A stretch of 64,000 nucleotides of DNA from NCBI GenBank assembly GCA_913058265.1, contig CAJXPQ010000004.1, positions 124,001-188,000 of the forward strand. The letters are read 5' to 3'. Below are positions 53,184 through 62,279 of this stretch, piece by piece. The stretch's first letter is position 1, and each line of letters opens with the position of its first letter. The notes under the pieces are model-generated. The model did no database searches and was not told the DNA's origin. It saw only the letters and a program-made list of their open reading frames with translations. Origin of the DNA: an uncultured Oligoflexia bacterium (GTDB taxonomy: Bacteria; Bdellovibrionota; Bacteriovoracia; Bacteriovoracales; Bacteriovoracaceae). Both the position numbers and the translations under genes were made by a program.

Positions 53184-54971
53184 ATGAGACTGACTCTATT
53201 ATCCCTAACTATTTTACTAAGTATTCTTACACAAAATTTGTACGCAAATAGCTCTATGAAAGAGATGCTAGAATATCTGGCCTCTGATGCGCTTGAAGGA
53301 CGAAAGCCAGGCCAAATAGGCAATGAGTTGGCGACATCATATATCGAGAAGAAGCTTGTGGATATGGGACTAGCTCCGCTTGGGAAAAGCCATAAGCAAG
53401 ACTTTACAATATTCACTGAAATGACAAAGTCTGGAACAAATAATCTCTCAATTAGTGGTCAGAAGATTAGTTCATATGAGCCAATATCATTTTCCTTATC
53501 TGGAGATTTAAAAAATAAAGAATTAGTTTTTGTTGGTTACGGTATTTCAATCTCTAAAAATGATACAAAAATCAAATACGATGATTATGAAAACATTGAT
53601 GTAAAAAATAAGATTGTTATTTTTATGTCTGGTGACCCTGCAATTGGAAATATCAATTCTCCTTTTAGGCACCCTGATTATATTTCTTATCGCTCACTTT
53701 TTTATAAATTAAAAAATGCAATCGGACATGGAGCAGTTGGGGCAATCTATATTAATGATCCCATGAGTATTCCAGGTTACCCCGCTGAGGATGAGCCATA
53801 CTTTAATGCAACAGAGGGTGGAGGAAATCGCTTTTCAATCGTTGTTGGTAGAACTACTAATGCTGCTATAAAGAGGTCCATTCCAAGTTTAGATATTTAT
53901 AAAATTCAAAAGAAAATTGCCAAAACTGGCATACCTTACAGTTTTTCCTTAAAAAAGACTGCTGATCTTTCTGTTAACTTAAAGAAGAAGACAGGGAGAG
54001 TTTCTAATATCGTTGGAGTTATTGAGGGGAGTGATCCGGTTCTAAAGAAAGAAGTAGTTGTTCTTGGTGCTCATATGGATCACCTGGGGCATGGTGGTGA
54101 ATCTTCAACTGATCCTATTCCTGATGGAAAAATCCATAATGGAGCAGATGATAATGCCTCTGGAACAGTTCTTGTCATGTCTCTCGCTAATAAAATAAAA
54201 AAGATGAATCCTAAAAGAACATATGTTTTTGTACTCTTTAACGCAGAAGAGATGGGGCTATTGGGATCGACTCACTTTGTAAATATGTGGGCCGCTCATA
54301 CTGAGCAATACGGAGAGATCGTATCTATGCTCAACTACGATATGGTAGGACGGTACGATAAAGAGCTTTCAGTTATGGGAGTAGGATCTTCAAAAGAATG
54401 GAGTCGCTTGTTTCCTGCAACACCTAGCACTCATAACTTTGTTCTAAAGAAGAATGCTCTTGAATCTTCAGACCATGCTCCCTTTATAAGAGCAAAAATT
54501 CCAAGTCTATTTTTTACTACCGGTGCCCATGGTGATTACCATAGTAGTACTGATACAGCTGAAAAAATCAATTACCAACCTATGTTGACCCTGCAAGACT
54601 ACTCAATAAAGTTAATAAAGCAGATGGAAGCTAATAGTAGAATTGTCTTTGATAATTCATATTCAAGTGGAACTACAACCGGTACTAGGGGCTATGGTGC
54701 ACATCTTGGTTGTATCCCATCTTTTGGTCAATCAGATGATATCGTAGGAGTTCTATGTACTGGAACGAGTCCTAACTCACCAGCTCAAGCTGCAGGTATT
54801 CTTGCTGATGATATCATTGTACAAATTGGAGAAGTTGAAATCAAGTCTATCTATGATCTCGCTTTTGCTCTTAAATACTACCGAGCAGGAGATAAGATTG
54901 AACTTGGATGGATGCGTGGTCAAACTCTTTTTAAGCAAGTCATTACTCTGGCCAGATCTCGTCGTCAGTAA
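53184..54971 (+). CDS. secreted M28 metallopeptidase with PA and PDZ domains
   Basis: The 595-residue product has a signal peptide (MRLTLLSLTILLSILTQNLYA). A protease-associated insert is followed by the M28 zinc core: LGAHMDHLGHG (His and Asp), HNGADDNASG (bridging Asp), FNAEEMGLLGS (Glu pair), NYDMVGR (Asp) and HSSTDTAEKI (His). The last 100 residues form a PDZ domain (SPAQAAGILADDII). M28 enzymes are usually aminopeptidases. The ATG at 53184 is eight bases from GGAG; an ATG two codons upstream is too close to it. Confidence 0.92.
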   Translation: MRLTLLSLTILLSILTQNLYANSSMKEMLEYLASDALEGRKPGQIGNELATSYIEKKLVDMGLAPLGKSHKQDFTIFTEMTKSGTNNLSISGQKISSYEPISFSLSGDLKNKELVFVGYGISISKNDTKIKYDDYENIDVKNKIVIFMSGDPAIGNINSPFRHPDYISYRSLFYKLKNAIGHGAVGAIYINDPMSIPGYPAEDEPYFNATEGGGNRFSIVVGRTTNAAIKRSIPSLDIYKIQKKIAKTGIPYSFSLKKTADLSVNLKKKTGRVSNIVGVIEGSDPVLKKEVVVLGAHMDHLGHGGESSTDPIPDGKIHNGADDNASGTVLVMSLANKIKKMNPKRTYVFVLFNAEEMGLLGSTHFVNMWAAHTEQYGEIVSMLNYDMVGRYDKELSVMGVGSSKEWSRLFPATPSTHNFVLKKNALESSDHAPFIRAKIPSLFFTTGAHGDYHSSTDTAEKINYQPMLTLQDYSIKLIKQMEANSRIVFDNSYSSGTTTGTRGYGAHLGCIPSFGQSDDIVGVLCTGTSPNSPAQAAGILADDIIVQIGEVEIKSIYDLAFALKYYRAGDKIELGWMRGQTLFKQVITLARSRRQ

Positions 54972-54972
54972 T

Positions 54973-55560
54973 TTACTTTACGAGCTTTAAAACAGGCTTA
55001 TAAAGCCAGCCTATAAAGACTTTATTTTTCAAGAGGTCATTGAACTCAACCTTGATCCAGCCTTTAGAGGCACTAAGCTCTTTTACCTGCAAGTGTGGTG
55101 CAAGAGTTGTTATTATACTGCCCTTTGATGATGGAGCAGATCTTAGGTTTCCGTATTTAGTGAGGACCCACATTTTATCTGACTGCTGTATTTGGCCAAT
55201 GGGCTCAAAGACAACCTTAGTTGGAGTTGGATTATTAAGCGTAAGGCCGACACCAATAAATAGTCCTGCTAAAATGATTGCAGCACTGTAAAAGTATATT
55301 CTCTTAGGTGTGTTATCTATCTTAATTGTTTTAACTTCTGCAGGCCCTAATTCTGGTACATTTGGAGTCATGGACTTGATGAGATCTTCAATATGGTCGA
55401 GTTTTGTATCGATCTTATTCTCAATCGTATTCGCCTTATTTGGAGATAGTAGTCCCTGGATATGAGAATTATTCTCTACTTGTTTTGCTTGTTCATCAAA
55501 CATTTGACTAAAATTAATATGACCCTTCTTAGAGGGTGTTGAGCGATGTGTGTCTTTCAT
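54973..55560 (-). CDS. membrane-anchored SH3-like protein
   Basis: The 195-residue product has no signal peptide but one membrane segment (about residues 92-108), putting a C-terminal SH3b-like domain (GNLRSAPSSKGSIIT and KGWIKVEF) on the far side. SH3b domains of this type often bind peptidoglycan. AAGGAAGTATATC precedes the ATG. It converges on the M28 gene with a 1-base gap. Confidence 0.73.
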   Translation of the reverse strand: MKDTHRSTPSKKGHINFSQMFDEQAKQVENNSHIQGLLSPNKANTIENKIDTKLDHIEDLIKSMTPNVPELGPAEVKTIKIDNTPKRIYFYSAAIILAGLFIGVGLTLNNPTPTKVVFEPIGQIQQSDKMWVLTKYGNLRSAPSSKGSIITTLAPHLQVKELSASKGWIKVEFNDLLKNKVFIGWLYKPVLKLVK

Positions 55561-55636
55561 GATATACTTCCTTGTATAAATCGTTATAAAATCTTATAAG
55601 ATACTGATATTATTGTAAAGAAGTGAAGGTGAATAA

Positions 55637-56281
55637 ATGCAAAATAATTTTTGGATCAATAAATGGGAAGTTAATCAAATTGGATTTCATCAAGACGATA
55701 TTCATAAATATCTAAAGAATTATTGGAAAAAATTTATTCAGGATTTCAATATTACGGGAAAGACTGTATTTGTACCTCTCTGTGGTAAATCCCTTGATAT
55801 GATTTTTTTAAAGGATAATGGCTTTCATGTTATTGGCTGTGAGCTTTCAGAAATAGCCTGTCAGTCTTTCTTTCAGGAAAATGAAATTGAATATACCGTT
55901 CATGAAATTACAAACTTTAAGCTGTTTAAGAGTCAATCTATTGAATTATATTGTGGCGATATTTTAAATCTTACTCAGCTTAGTCCTATTGATATCATTT
56001 ATGATAGGGCCAGTATTATTGCCTTAAGTGATACTTTGCGTGCAAACTATATTTCAAAGATAAAAGAGCTAGATGCTGACTTTCAATTCATCATAACTCT
56101 AGAGTTTGACAATAAAGAAGTTGGGCCACCATTCTCAGTAAGTATGGAGAATATTAATAATTACTATAGCGATAGATATAAGGTCACAAAGACTGTGTCA
56201 CAAGAGCTGCCTATTGAAGTCCATAAAGATCACCTTAAGTCACTTCATGAGAATTTATTCATTTTAAACAGAGGTATATAA
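55637..56281 (+). CDS. tpm: thiopurine S-methyltransferase family protein
   Basis: The 214-residue protein matches the TPMT fold: FWINKWEVNQIGFHQ at the start, VFVPLCGKSLDMIFL as SAM motif I and HVIGCELSEIACQ as motif II, then IYDRASIIALS. Family members methylate thiol, selenium or tellurium compounds. AAGGTG before the ATG supports the start. The last base of its stop codon overlaps the next ATG, so it is co-translated with a CBS-domain protein. Confidence 0.86.
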   Translation: MQNNFWINKWEVNQIGFHQDDIHKYLKNYWKKFIQDFNITGKTVFVPLCGKSLDMIFLKDNGFHVIGCELSEIACQSFFQENEIEYTVHEITNFKLFKSQSIELYCGDILNLTQLSPIDIIYDRASIIALSDTLRANYISKIKELDADFQFIITLEFDNKEVGPPFSVSMENINNYYSDRYKVTKTVSQELPIEVHKDHLKSLHENLFILNRGI

Positions 56282-56793
56282 TGTCATTTTTTGTTTTATT
56301 AAAGGGAAGTGTTACTAAGTATAATTTTGATTATATCAATAAAAGAAATCCGAAAAGATTAGATGATACTAAGGTGGCTAATAAAGTCTTTAAACATGAA
56401 ATTGATAGTATCAACTCAGGTGTCTACGCTATTGAAATAATGACTAAAGGTATTCAGGTCTTAGCTGCTCAAGATACAGTTAATGAGGCGATGGATTTTA
56501 TGAGTAAGTATGGTGTTCACCATATTCCAATAATTGTTGATAATAGGCTTGTCGGTCTTGTCTCCTATAGTGATATTAACCAAGCAAAGAGCAGTGATAG
56601 ACTTGAACAGTATATGACAAAGACAATTTTGGCGGCTCATGAAAATACTGCTCTAAGAGATATACTACAGGTTCTTATGCATGAAAATATTAGATCTCTT
56701 CCCATGGTTGATGACAATTTCAAGGTGACAGGAATTCTTACTATAAATGATGTTTTCAAGTGGATGTTAGCGAATCACAAGTACACGAAATAA
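56281..56793 (+). CDS. CBS-domain protein
   Basis: The 170-residue protein has two CBS repeats: TKGIQVLAAQDTVNEAMDFM with HHIPIIVDNRLVGLVSYSDI, then AAHENTALRDILQVLM with RSLPMVDDNFKVTGILTINDV. CBS pairs bind adenosine nucleotides and regulate partner proteins. About 55 leading residues have no recognised domain. It is translationally coupled to the TPMT-family gene upstream. Confidence 0.86.
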   Translation: MSFFVLLKGSVTKYNFDYINKRNPKRLDDTKVANKVFKHEIDSINSGVYAIEIMTKGIQVLAAQDTVNEAMDFMSKYGVHHIPIIVDNRLVGLVSYSDINQAKSSDRLEQYMTKTILAAHENTALRDILQVLMHENIRSLPMVDDNFKVTGILTINDVFKWMLANHKYTK

Positions 56794-56817
56794 AAAAAGG
56801 GCCTGATTATCAGGCCC
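56792..56817 (-). terminator. rho-independent terminator for the coiled-coil protein gene
   Basis: On the minus strand GGGCCTG and CAGGCCC form a 7-bp stem with a 5-base loop, followed by seven T. It lies 28 bases after the stop of the large minus-strand gene, and may also partly end the convergent plus-strand transcript. Confidence 0.88.
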
Positions 56818-56844
56818 TCATATACTTAAATTTTTTTGATCTTA

Positions 56845-59800
56845 TTAGTGAGGTCTAAGTTCTAGAACCTCAGTCTTAATCACTTTACCATTATGCTTAT
56901 AGATAAGATTTAGATTAAGTACCTTGTTGTCGGCCGCTTTCTTAAGGGTATATTTAAACTTGATATCTTTACTTGAACCAAGGTTAATTCTACCAGTCGT
57001 CTCAATTGAGTCTTTGATCTCAACTAAGCTTGAAGCCTCACCAACAGCGACTAACTCAATCGTATATCCAGCTTTTATATCTTCAACAGAAGGACTTACT
57101 TCCATTTTAATATTATGAATATATGTTCTTCCAAAAGTACTTTTTATTCTTGGAGAACTATCATAGTCAAGGTCTGCCTTAACCGCAGGGTTGATACTTG
57201 TTACAGCTGACGCTGAAAATGCTTCAACTCTTTCGGCCTCATACTTTCCACCTGGTAGAACTACTTGACCTGTAACCTTAACAGTTTGACCCGATCTAAC
57301 TCTTGAACCTACATTTAATGTTATTTCTGAAAATTCAGTTGTAGATTTTCCTTTAGCATTTTTGATATAATAACTAGTTGATTCTGCAACAGCATTTTCA
57401 GTATTAGTTATAATGACCTTGATTGGCTTGTTTAAATCTCTTGGTGAAATATTCTTAACATTAATAGCAACTTTTACTTTTGCTCCACCTTTTATTTCTT
57501 CAGCTTGAATTGATGAACCAGATAGTGTTAATGCCGCGTTATTTTCTACCCAAGACTTAACTTCATTTGTAGCATCAACCTTTGCAACATTTGTAGATTT
57601 TGGAAGCTGTATCTTGTAAGCATTGTCGTAAGATGCTGCGTAAGCTTCTTTATATATTTGTCTCTCTCCAGCTGAAATCCCTGAAGATAGAGCTGTTGGG
57701 TAGAACTTGTCATAGTCTTGATCATAAACTGCTGAAACTGTTTCGCTTCTTACATCCTCAACTTTTTGTTCATATAGACTCTTGTATTGAACTTCAAAGT
57801 TATCGTAGTGTTCAGTTGTATACTTTGATTTATAGTGAGTGGCATAAGAGCTATTACAAGCTGACTCAAACTCTGCAATCATTTTATAAACGCTTGAACA
57901 GTCTGCTGAGCCGATATCATAAACGGTTGGAGCTTCATAAACATTTGATGCGACACTTAGAGACTGAACTTGATTGTTAACTTGTCCTAAATTGTTTTGA
58001 TAAACAGTGATTGAACTATCAAGATCTGTTGCCGTTCTCATTGACTGTTGTAACTCTTGAGTACTAATAGGACTAATATCCATTAGGATTTCACTTAAAG
58101 TTAATTTTTGAGTTTCCACTAACTTGAACATTTTCTCTGAAGAGATAAATGCTTGAGTTAAAACTTTATTTTGACCATTAAGAGTCGAAGAGTACATTTG
58201 ATTAAAAAATTGCGGCTTTAAAGTATTTTGAGCATAGTCATTTGCAGCTTGAATTCCGGCGGCGTTCCCAGCTTCGGATCCTTTTGATTGTTCTGCATCT
58301 GAAGCATATCCCTTTGCATATCCATCATTATAACCTTTAATTTCTGCTCTAACAGATGCCCATAGAGAAGATTGAGCATTAGCTAGCTCTGCTCCCATTT
58401 GATTACCCATTGCTGCTGATTTTTGATCTACGTATTGGTCACTATCAACTCTTGCAGCATTAATCGCCACACTTGTTTGGCTTTCACCGACCATTTTTGC
58501 TTCAGATAATTTCTGAGAGTAATAATTATAACGAGAAATGTACTCTTCGTATTTTCTATCTCTGCTAGTCGTGGCCATTGTTTGCTGTGATGAGAGTTTG
58601 TTAACATCATCGTTCAGTTGGATGATTTCGTTCTGAGCTGTGGCAAGTCTAGTATCTAGTCTTTGAAGAGAAAGTGAGTTATCTCTAATATTTCTTCTCA
58701 TAACAGGAAGAGCATTCTCAATGCTAGCTATTTGATCTAGGGTTCTATTGTAATCATTGTTATTTATACGTAACTTACGATCTATCTCGTTTAGCCTTAT
58801 ATTAATTTGATCTAGTCTTGATAGTAAGTCTCGGTAGACAATTGATTCAGCATCTAGTTTCGACTTTTTTCTATCTAACTTATCAGCAACAAATATAAGG
58901 TCAGCAGTTTGAACATCAGCTTCACCTTGTGCGCTTGCAACATTTGTATTTGCAGTGGCGAGTTGAACGTTTTTGTTATCCAGTGCTACTTTCGTTGCTT
59001 GTAGTTGAACTTTAGTTTGTTGAATTTGTACTGGTATTGTTGTCTTAGATTTCTCTAAGTTTGCAATGTTGGTTTTGATATTATTAACGGCTTTAACTTT
59101 TGTAGGCACCGCTTGTTGTGCTGCTTTCAATTGCTTATCTTGTTCTCTTTTATTTCTTGCTAGCACTGCAATCTCTTGTCTTAAGGCAATGACCCTTGGA
59201 TCTCTTTGTGCACTTCGAGGATTTCCAAGCTCCTGGATAATGGCTCTCATCGCTGCCGATTTTTCTTGAATGGCAGTAGTCGTTGCATTAACTGCATCTT
59301 GCTTTGTTTTTACATTCTTACGAGCTGCCTGTAGTTGTTTTTGTGCGTTCTGTAGACCTGTTTTAGCTGTTGCAATATTTGTATCAACAGATGCAAGGCT
59401 TGCGTTTAAAATTGTCACTGCATTTTTTAAGTTCTTTCTTTGCTTTTGAAGTCTTGAAACTTCTCCAGCTACTTTATTTTTGTTTGAAACGACATTTGCT
59501 AGTCTCTTATTCGCTTTTTCTAATCTATTTTTTACTTGGTTTTTCTCTTCACGAAGAGTTCTTACTTTATCTCTTAAAGGTTGAAGTCTTCTATCTTCTC
59601 GTCTTGATTCTCTTTCTACATCTCTTTTATCACTTTCAAATTGTCTTGCTCTTCTATTTAATCTATCAAGCTTATTTTGTAGCTCGTTAGCATTTTGATT
59701 AAGCACGGCCTTATCATCTAGAGACTGATCTATTTCATTTTGAAGTCTTTGATTATCATCCTGTAAACTTTGAATCGATGCATATGTTTGCGCCTCTTCT

Positions 59801-59991
59801 GTGTAGGCGTTTTCAAGTTGTGCTTCGGCCTGATTTAAGTTCTGGGTAATGACGTCTACATCTGCCGCAAGCCTGTCATATTGAAGTTTGTAAGGCGTGT
59901 AGTTTACTTCATCAGGTAAACTGGCATTGGCGTTTGTGATTAGCATTGGTGCCATCATTGGAATTACATAGAAGAGAGATTTGATTTGCAT
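56845..59991 (-). CDS. very large secreted coiled-coil protein with GxxxG segment
   Basis: The 1048-residue product has a signal peptide (MQIKSLFYVIPMMAPMLITNANA) and AAGGAACAA before the ATG; the open frame extends 20 codons upstream without support. Residues 25-500 are long heptad coiled coil. Near residues 555-585 the sequence has glycines every four residues (GYNDGYAKGY), a helix-packing pattern as in FliH. The last 250 residues form beta-rich CARDB/Ig-like repeats (KVAINVKNISPRDLNK). It may be a periplasmic strut or a secreted structural protein. A strong terminator follows. Confidence 0.75.
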   Translation of the reverse strand: MQIKSLFYVIPMMAPMLITNANASLPDEVNYTPYKLQYDRLAADVDVITQNLNQAEAQLENAYTEEAQTYASIQSLQDDNQRLQNEIDQSLDDKAVLNQNANELQNKLDRLNRRARQFESDKRDVERESRREDRRLQPLRDKVRTLREEKNQVKNRLEKANKRLANVVSNKNKVAGEVSRLQKQRKNLKNAVTILNASLASVDTNIATAKTGLQNAQKQLQAARKNVKTKQDAVNATTTAIQEKSAAMRAIIQELGNPRSAQRDPRVIALRQEIAVLARNKREQDKQLKAAQQAVPTKVKAVNNIKTNIANLEKSKTTIPVQIQQTKVQLQATKVALDNKNVQLATANTNVASAQGEADVQTADLIFVADKLDRKKSKLDAESIVYRDLLSRLDQINIRLNEIDRKLRINNNDYNRTLDQIASIENALPVMRRNIRDNSLSLQRLDTRLATAQNEIIQLNDDVNKLSSQQTMATTSRDRKYEEYISRYNYYSQKLSEAKMVGESQTSVAINAARVDSDQYVDQKSAAMGNQMGAELANAQSSLWASVRAEIKGYNDGYAKGYASDAEQSKGSEAGNAAGIQAANDYAQNTLKPQFFNQMYSSTLNGQNKVLTQAFISSEKMFKLVETQKLTLSEILMDISPISTQELQQSMRTATDLDSSITVYQNNLGQVNNQVQSLSVASNVYEAPTVYDIGSADCSSVYKMIAEFESACNSSYATHYKSKYTTEHYDNFEVQYKSLYEQKVEDVRSETVSAVYDQDYDKFYPTALSSGISAGERQIYKEAYAASYDNAYKIQLPKSTNVAKVDATNEVKSWVENNAALTLSGSSIQAEEIKGGAKVKVAINVKNISPRDLNKPIKVIITNTENAVAESTSYYIKNAKGKSTTEFSEITLNVGSRVRSGQTVKVTGQVVLPGGKYEAERVEAFSASAVTSINPAVKADLDYDSSPRIKSTFGRTYIHNIKMEVSPSVEDIKAGYTIELVAVGEASSLVEIKDSIETTGRINLGSSKDIKFKYTLKKAADNKVLNLNLIYKHNGKVIKTEVLELRPH

Positions 59992-60127
59992 GATTGTTCC
60001 TTTTTTACGGATGTGTTTCCGTGCCCCTTGTAGTGCAAAAGCGAATTTCAATCAATGTATGCGATGTACGTGAGTAAAGATTACAGATATCTAGACAATC
60101 TGGCACTAGCTGTGGCAGGCGGTTCTA

Positions 60128-60628
60128 CTATTTTGTAATTTTTTCCCATAATTGGGCCGCAGATACTGCAAGACCAAATAAAAGGGATGAACTATCTTCT
60201 TCTGAGGGTGTCGGGGTAGATATTAACTTCGTTAGCTTCTCTTTGTTCTCGAAGCCTTTTTCCTGCCAGTAATCTCTATATTGTTGTACTTTCTCAAGTT
60301 CATGTTTGTTTAACCATATTCCATGATTCTTGGGACATTTATCGATAATGACTCCAGAGTCAATTGTGTAATTAATTGGCTTCATATTTACATGACATTT
60401 AGGACACTCTTTTATGCTCTCTCTCTCTTGAAGAGGAATGCCAGAGAATGCAGCTGAAACAGTTTTTCTTACTTCGTCTTCAGAAAAGGTTGTGACTTTA
60501 TTAGATATGATACTTTGTATTTCACCTTCATCAAGCCAGACACCGCTACAAGATGAACAAATATCTATATGCTCCATTTCATATTCTTTAGTAGTAAAGG
60601 CAGCAGTTTTACATTCTGGACATTTCAT
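60128..60628 (-). CDS. zf-TFIIB zinc-binding protein
   Basis: The 166-residue protein has two zinc-ribbon-like halves. The first is C-P-E-C near residue 3 with ICSSCSGVWLDEGEI; the second is ECPKCHVNM with DKCPKNHGIWLNKHEL, the known zf-TFIIB pattern (C-x-x-C ... C-x-x-C-x-G-x-W-L-D). The fourth ligand of the second half is Asn-His in place of Cys-Gly. The molecular role is unclear. GGAGTC precedes the ATG. It is on the same strand as, and 16 bases from, the ChaN-like gene. Confidence 0.85.
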   Translation of the reverse strand: MKCPECKTAAFTTKEYEMEHIDICSSCSGVWLDEGEIQSIISNKVTTFSEDEVRKTVSAAFSGIPLQERESIKECPKCHVNMKPINYTIDSGVIIDKCPKNHGIWLNKHELEKVQQYRDYWQEKGFENKEKLTKLISTPTPSEEDSSSLLFGLAVSAAQLWEKITK

Positions 60629-60643
60629 TTGGACTCCGACTAT

Positions 60644-61495
60644 TTAGTTCGTAATAATTATATAGTCACTATGATAACCGTATTGTGCTGTTGATGAAAG
60701 ATAGTAATTTATATCAGATAACGTTGAGTTCCCTTCGGATACAACCTTTAGAGTCGTTACTGGCTCAGTAGTTAAACTCTTAAGCCTGACAACAGTTCCA
60801 TCAAAAAAATCAGTATGAAATGAACCTGCAATAGTAAAATTCAGAAAGATATGTTCATTTTTAGCGATTTGATCGGCCATTACAGAGTCAGTTAAACATT
60901 GGGCCAAGAAATACTTTTTAATCATATCAGGAGATGCATGACCTCCCATAACCTTAGTGAATCTTTCTTTATATAAAGCTCCACCAACGTAGTGGTGGGA
61001 AGGAATATATTTTTGGTCAACTGAGCCAATACCATTATCCATGACTTGTTTTTTTATTTCACGTGGAAGATTAATTCCATAAAATTCTCCGTTTAAATCT
61101 GAAGTAACCTTTGCAATGGGAGCATAGCTAAGGTTCTGTTTACCAGCAGTATTTGTAATGAATTCTCCTTCATTAATTTCCCCAATAAATAATTTAAAGA
61201 ATTCATCATCTACTTTTTTTTGATCTGTGTAGTTCAAAAATTCCCAGTGTACTGCAAAGTTTGCGGCCAAATTCTCAAGTGACACTTTATCGCGGATGAT
61301 TTTTGCCTGAAAGTCTTGAATGTCTTGATTATTGTGAAATTCTCCAATTACAATATGACCTTGAACAGGTAGTTCCTTTAGGAACTCATCGTACTTCATA
61401 TATGATGCTGTTTGTGTATTAAAGACACGAACGTCAGCAGCGAATAGATTTAGAGATATTAAAAAGACTGAGGCAAAAGCGATTATATTTTTCAT
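60644..61495 (-). CDS. ChaN-like (Tiki/heme-binding uptake) secreted protein
   Basis: The 283-residue product has a signal peptide (MKNIIAFASVFLISLNLFA). It has the ChaN layout: IVIGEFHNNQDIQDFQ, HWEFLNYTDQ and a late NFTIAGSFHTDFFDG. In the family, Glu/His pairs at these positions bind metal or heme and some members are metalloproteases. No Shine-Dalgarno sequence precedes the ATG; a TTGACA-17-TATCAA promoter puts the likely transcription start at the ATG itself. Confidence 0.8.
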   Translation of the reverse strand: MKNIIAFASVFLISLNLFAADVRVFNTQTASYMKYDEFLKELPVQGHIVIGEFHNNQDIQDFQAKIIRDKVSLENLAANFAVHWEFLNYTDQKKVDDEFFKLFIGEINEGEFITNTAGKQNLSYAPIAKVTSDLNGEFYGINLPREIKKQVMDNGIGSVDQKYIPSHHYVGGALYKERFTKVMGGHASPDMIKKYFLAQCLTDSVMADQIAKNEHIFLNFTIAGSFHTDFFDGTVVRLKSLTTEPVTTLKVVSEGNSTLSDINYYLSSTAQYGYHSDYIIITN

Positions 61496-61501
61496 ATATT
61501 A

Positions 61502-61530
61502 TTGATAAGTTTTCTATGTTTTGATGTCAA
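61502..61530 (-). promoter_or_regulatory. leaderless-type promoter of the ChaN-like gene
   Basis: On the minus strand TTGACA (61525-61530) and TATCAA (61502-61507) are 17 bases apart, and the ATG (61495) follows 6 bases after the -10. This would place +1 at or next to the ATG. It is the best-formed case of this kind in the window. Confidence 0.6.
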
Positions 61531-61540
61531 GGAAGTAAGG

Positions 61541-61885
61541 CTAATTACAATCACAGTTTGGTGAGAAAATATCTGACATATCAAAGCATTTAGTATTGTT
61601 TTTCTCAATACACCTGGCAGTAACTTCATAAAATTGAATACATTCATTAATCGTAATGAAGTTCTCAGTAATTAGAAGACCATCAAGATCATAAAAATCC
61701 AGTTTTTGAAAGAAGCTCTGACAGTCCAAGATACCGTAATATGAATTAGGTTTCGAATTTGTAAGTAGAAACGACTGAGTAAAGTCAGGAAGAATAGACA
61801 TTCGATCAACTGTAAACTGCTTTGTTTGCGCTGAAATGTTTGCGCAGAGCAGTATTAGGGAACCAGTTAGGATCAAGTTTTTCAT
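61541..61885 (-). CDS. small secreted Cys-rich protein
   Basis: The product of 114 residues has a signal peptide (MKNLILTGSLILLCANISA) and about seven cysteines in the mature part (DCQSF, NECIQF, ARCIE, TKCFD and the C-terminal SPNCDCN), likely disulfide-bonded. No family is recognised. There is no ribosome binding site; TATGAT lies 6 bases before the ATG, so it may be leaderless. Confidence 0.65.
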   Translation of the reverse strand: MKNLILTGSLILLCANISAQTKQFTVDRMSILPDFTQSFLLTNSKPNSYYGILDCQSFFQKLDFYDLDGLLITENFITINECIQFYEVTARCIEKNNTKCFDMSDIFSPNCDCN

Positions 61886-61891
61886 TTTTGC

Positions 61892-61897
61892 ATCATA
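61892..61897 (-). promoter_or_regulatory. -10-like hexamer for a possible leaderless transcript
   Basis: TATGAT (minus strand) lies 6 bases before the ATG at 61885. The -35 region is weak. Confidence 0.35.
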
Positions 61898-61941
61898 GAC
61901 CTTAATGAGCGAAAGATAAAATAAAAATTAATTTTGTGTGG

Positions 61942-62211
61942 TTAGCTAAAGAAGTACCTTGTAAACCTTCTAAGTAGGCTTTTCTTTGGAAATATTCTTT
62001 GCCATAAAATCTGATCGTTATCACCTTTATATCGCTTAACAAGTTTAAGACGTACAAGGCTCTTGAGTACAGAGTCTAGATCATCCAGAGTGAGTTCAGA
62101 GTTAGCGAGCAAAAAGTCTTTATCAAGGTCCAAATATATAAGCTCCATGCTCATGGGCTCATAAAATGAAAGGGTTTTAAGAAGCTCTTGTTCAAGTTTG
62201 TTGAGTGCCAT
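61942..62211 (-). CDS. small winged-helix-like protein
   Basis: The 89-residue protein is helical with a pattern like a winged helix-turn-helix (TLDDLDSVLKSLVRLKLVKRY), suggesting DNA binding or a small regulator. The C-terminus is basic and aromatic (RRFTRYFFS). No Shine-Dalgarno sequence is seen; a TAGATA-17-TATTCT pair with the -10 six bases before the ATG points to leaderless expression. It is divergent from the pseudouridine synthase gene. Confidence 0.55.
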   Translation of the reverse strand: MALNKLEQELLKTLSFYEPMSMELIYLDLDKDFLLANSELTLDDLDSVLKSLVRLKLVKRYKGDNDQILWQRIFPKKSLLRRFTRYFFS

Positions 62212-62217
62212 GAAGTA

Positions 62218-62246
62218 AGAATAGTGAAAGATTTTACTTCTATCTA
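62218..62246 (-). promoter_or_regulatory. leaderless-type promoter of the small winged-helix-like gene
   Basis: On the minus strand TAGATA (62241-62246) and TATTCT (62218-62223) are 17 bases apart and the ATG (62211) lies 6 bases after the -10. Confidence 0.45.
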
Positions 62247-62279
62247 TACGACATGCAGCATTTTTGGTAGTTAGTGCAT

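Noticed and set aside
57600-57980. 126-codon plus-strand open frame
   Set aside because: Antisense to the large secreted coiled-coil gene, without ribosome binding site or domain.
59370-59690. 106-codon Leu-rich plus-strand open frame
   Set aside because: It is the antisense of the coiled-coil protein; Lys/Glu/Gln-rich helices give Leu/Phe-rich shadows.
60099-60120. Possible sigma-54-like TGGCAC element
   Set aside because: The downstream part does not match TTGC at the right spacing.
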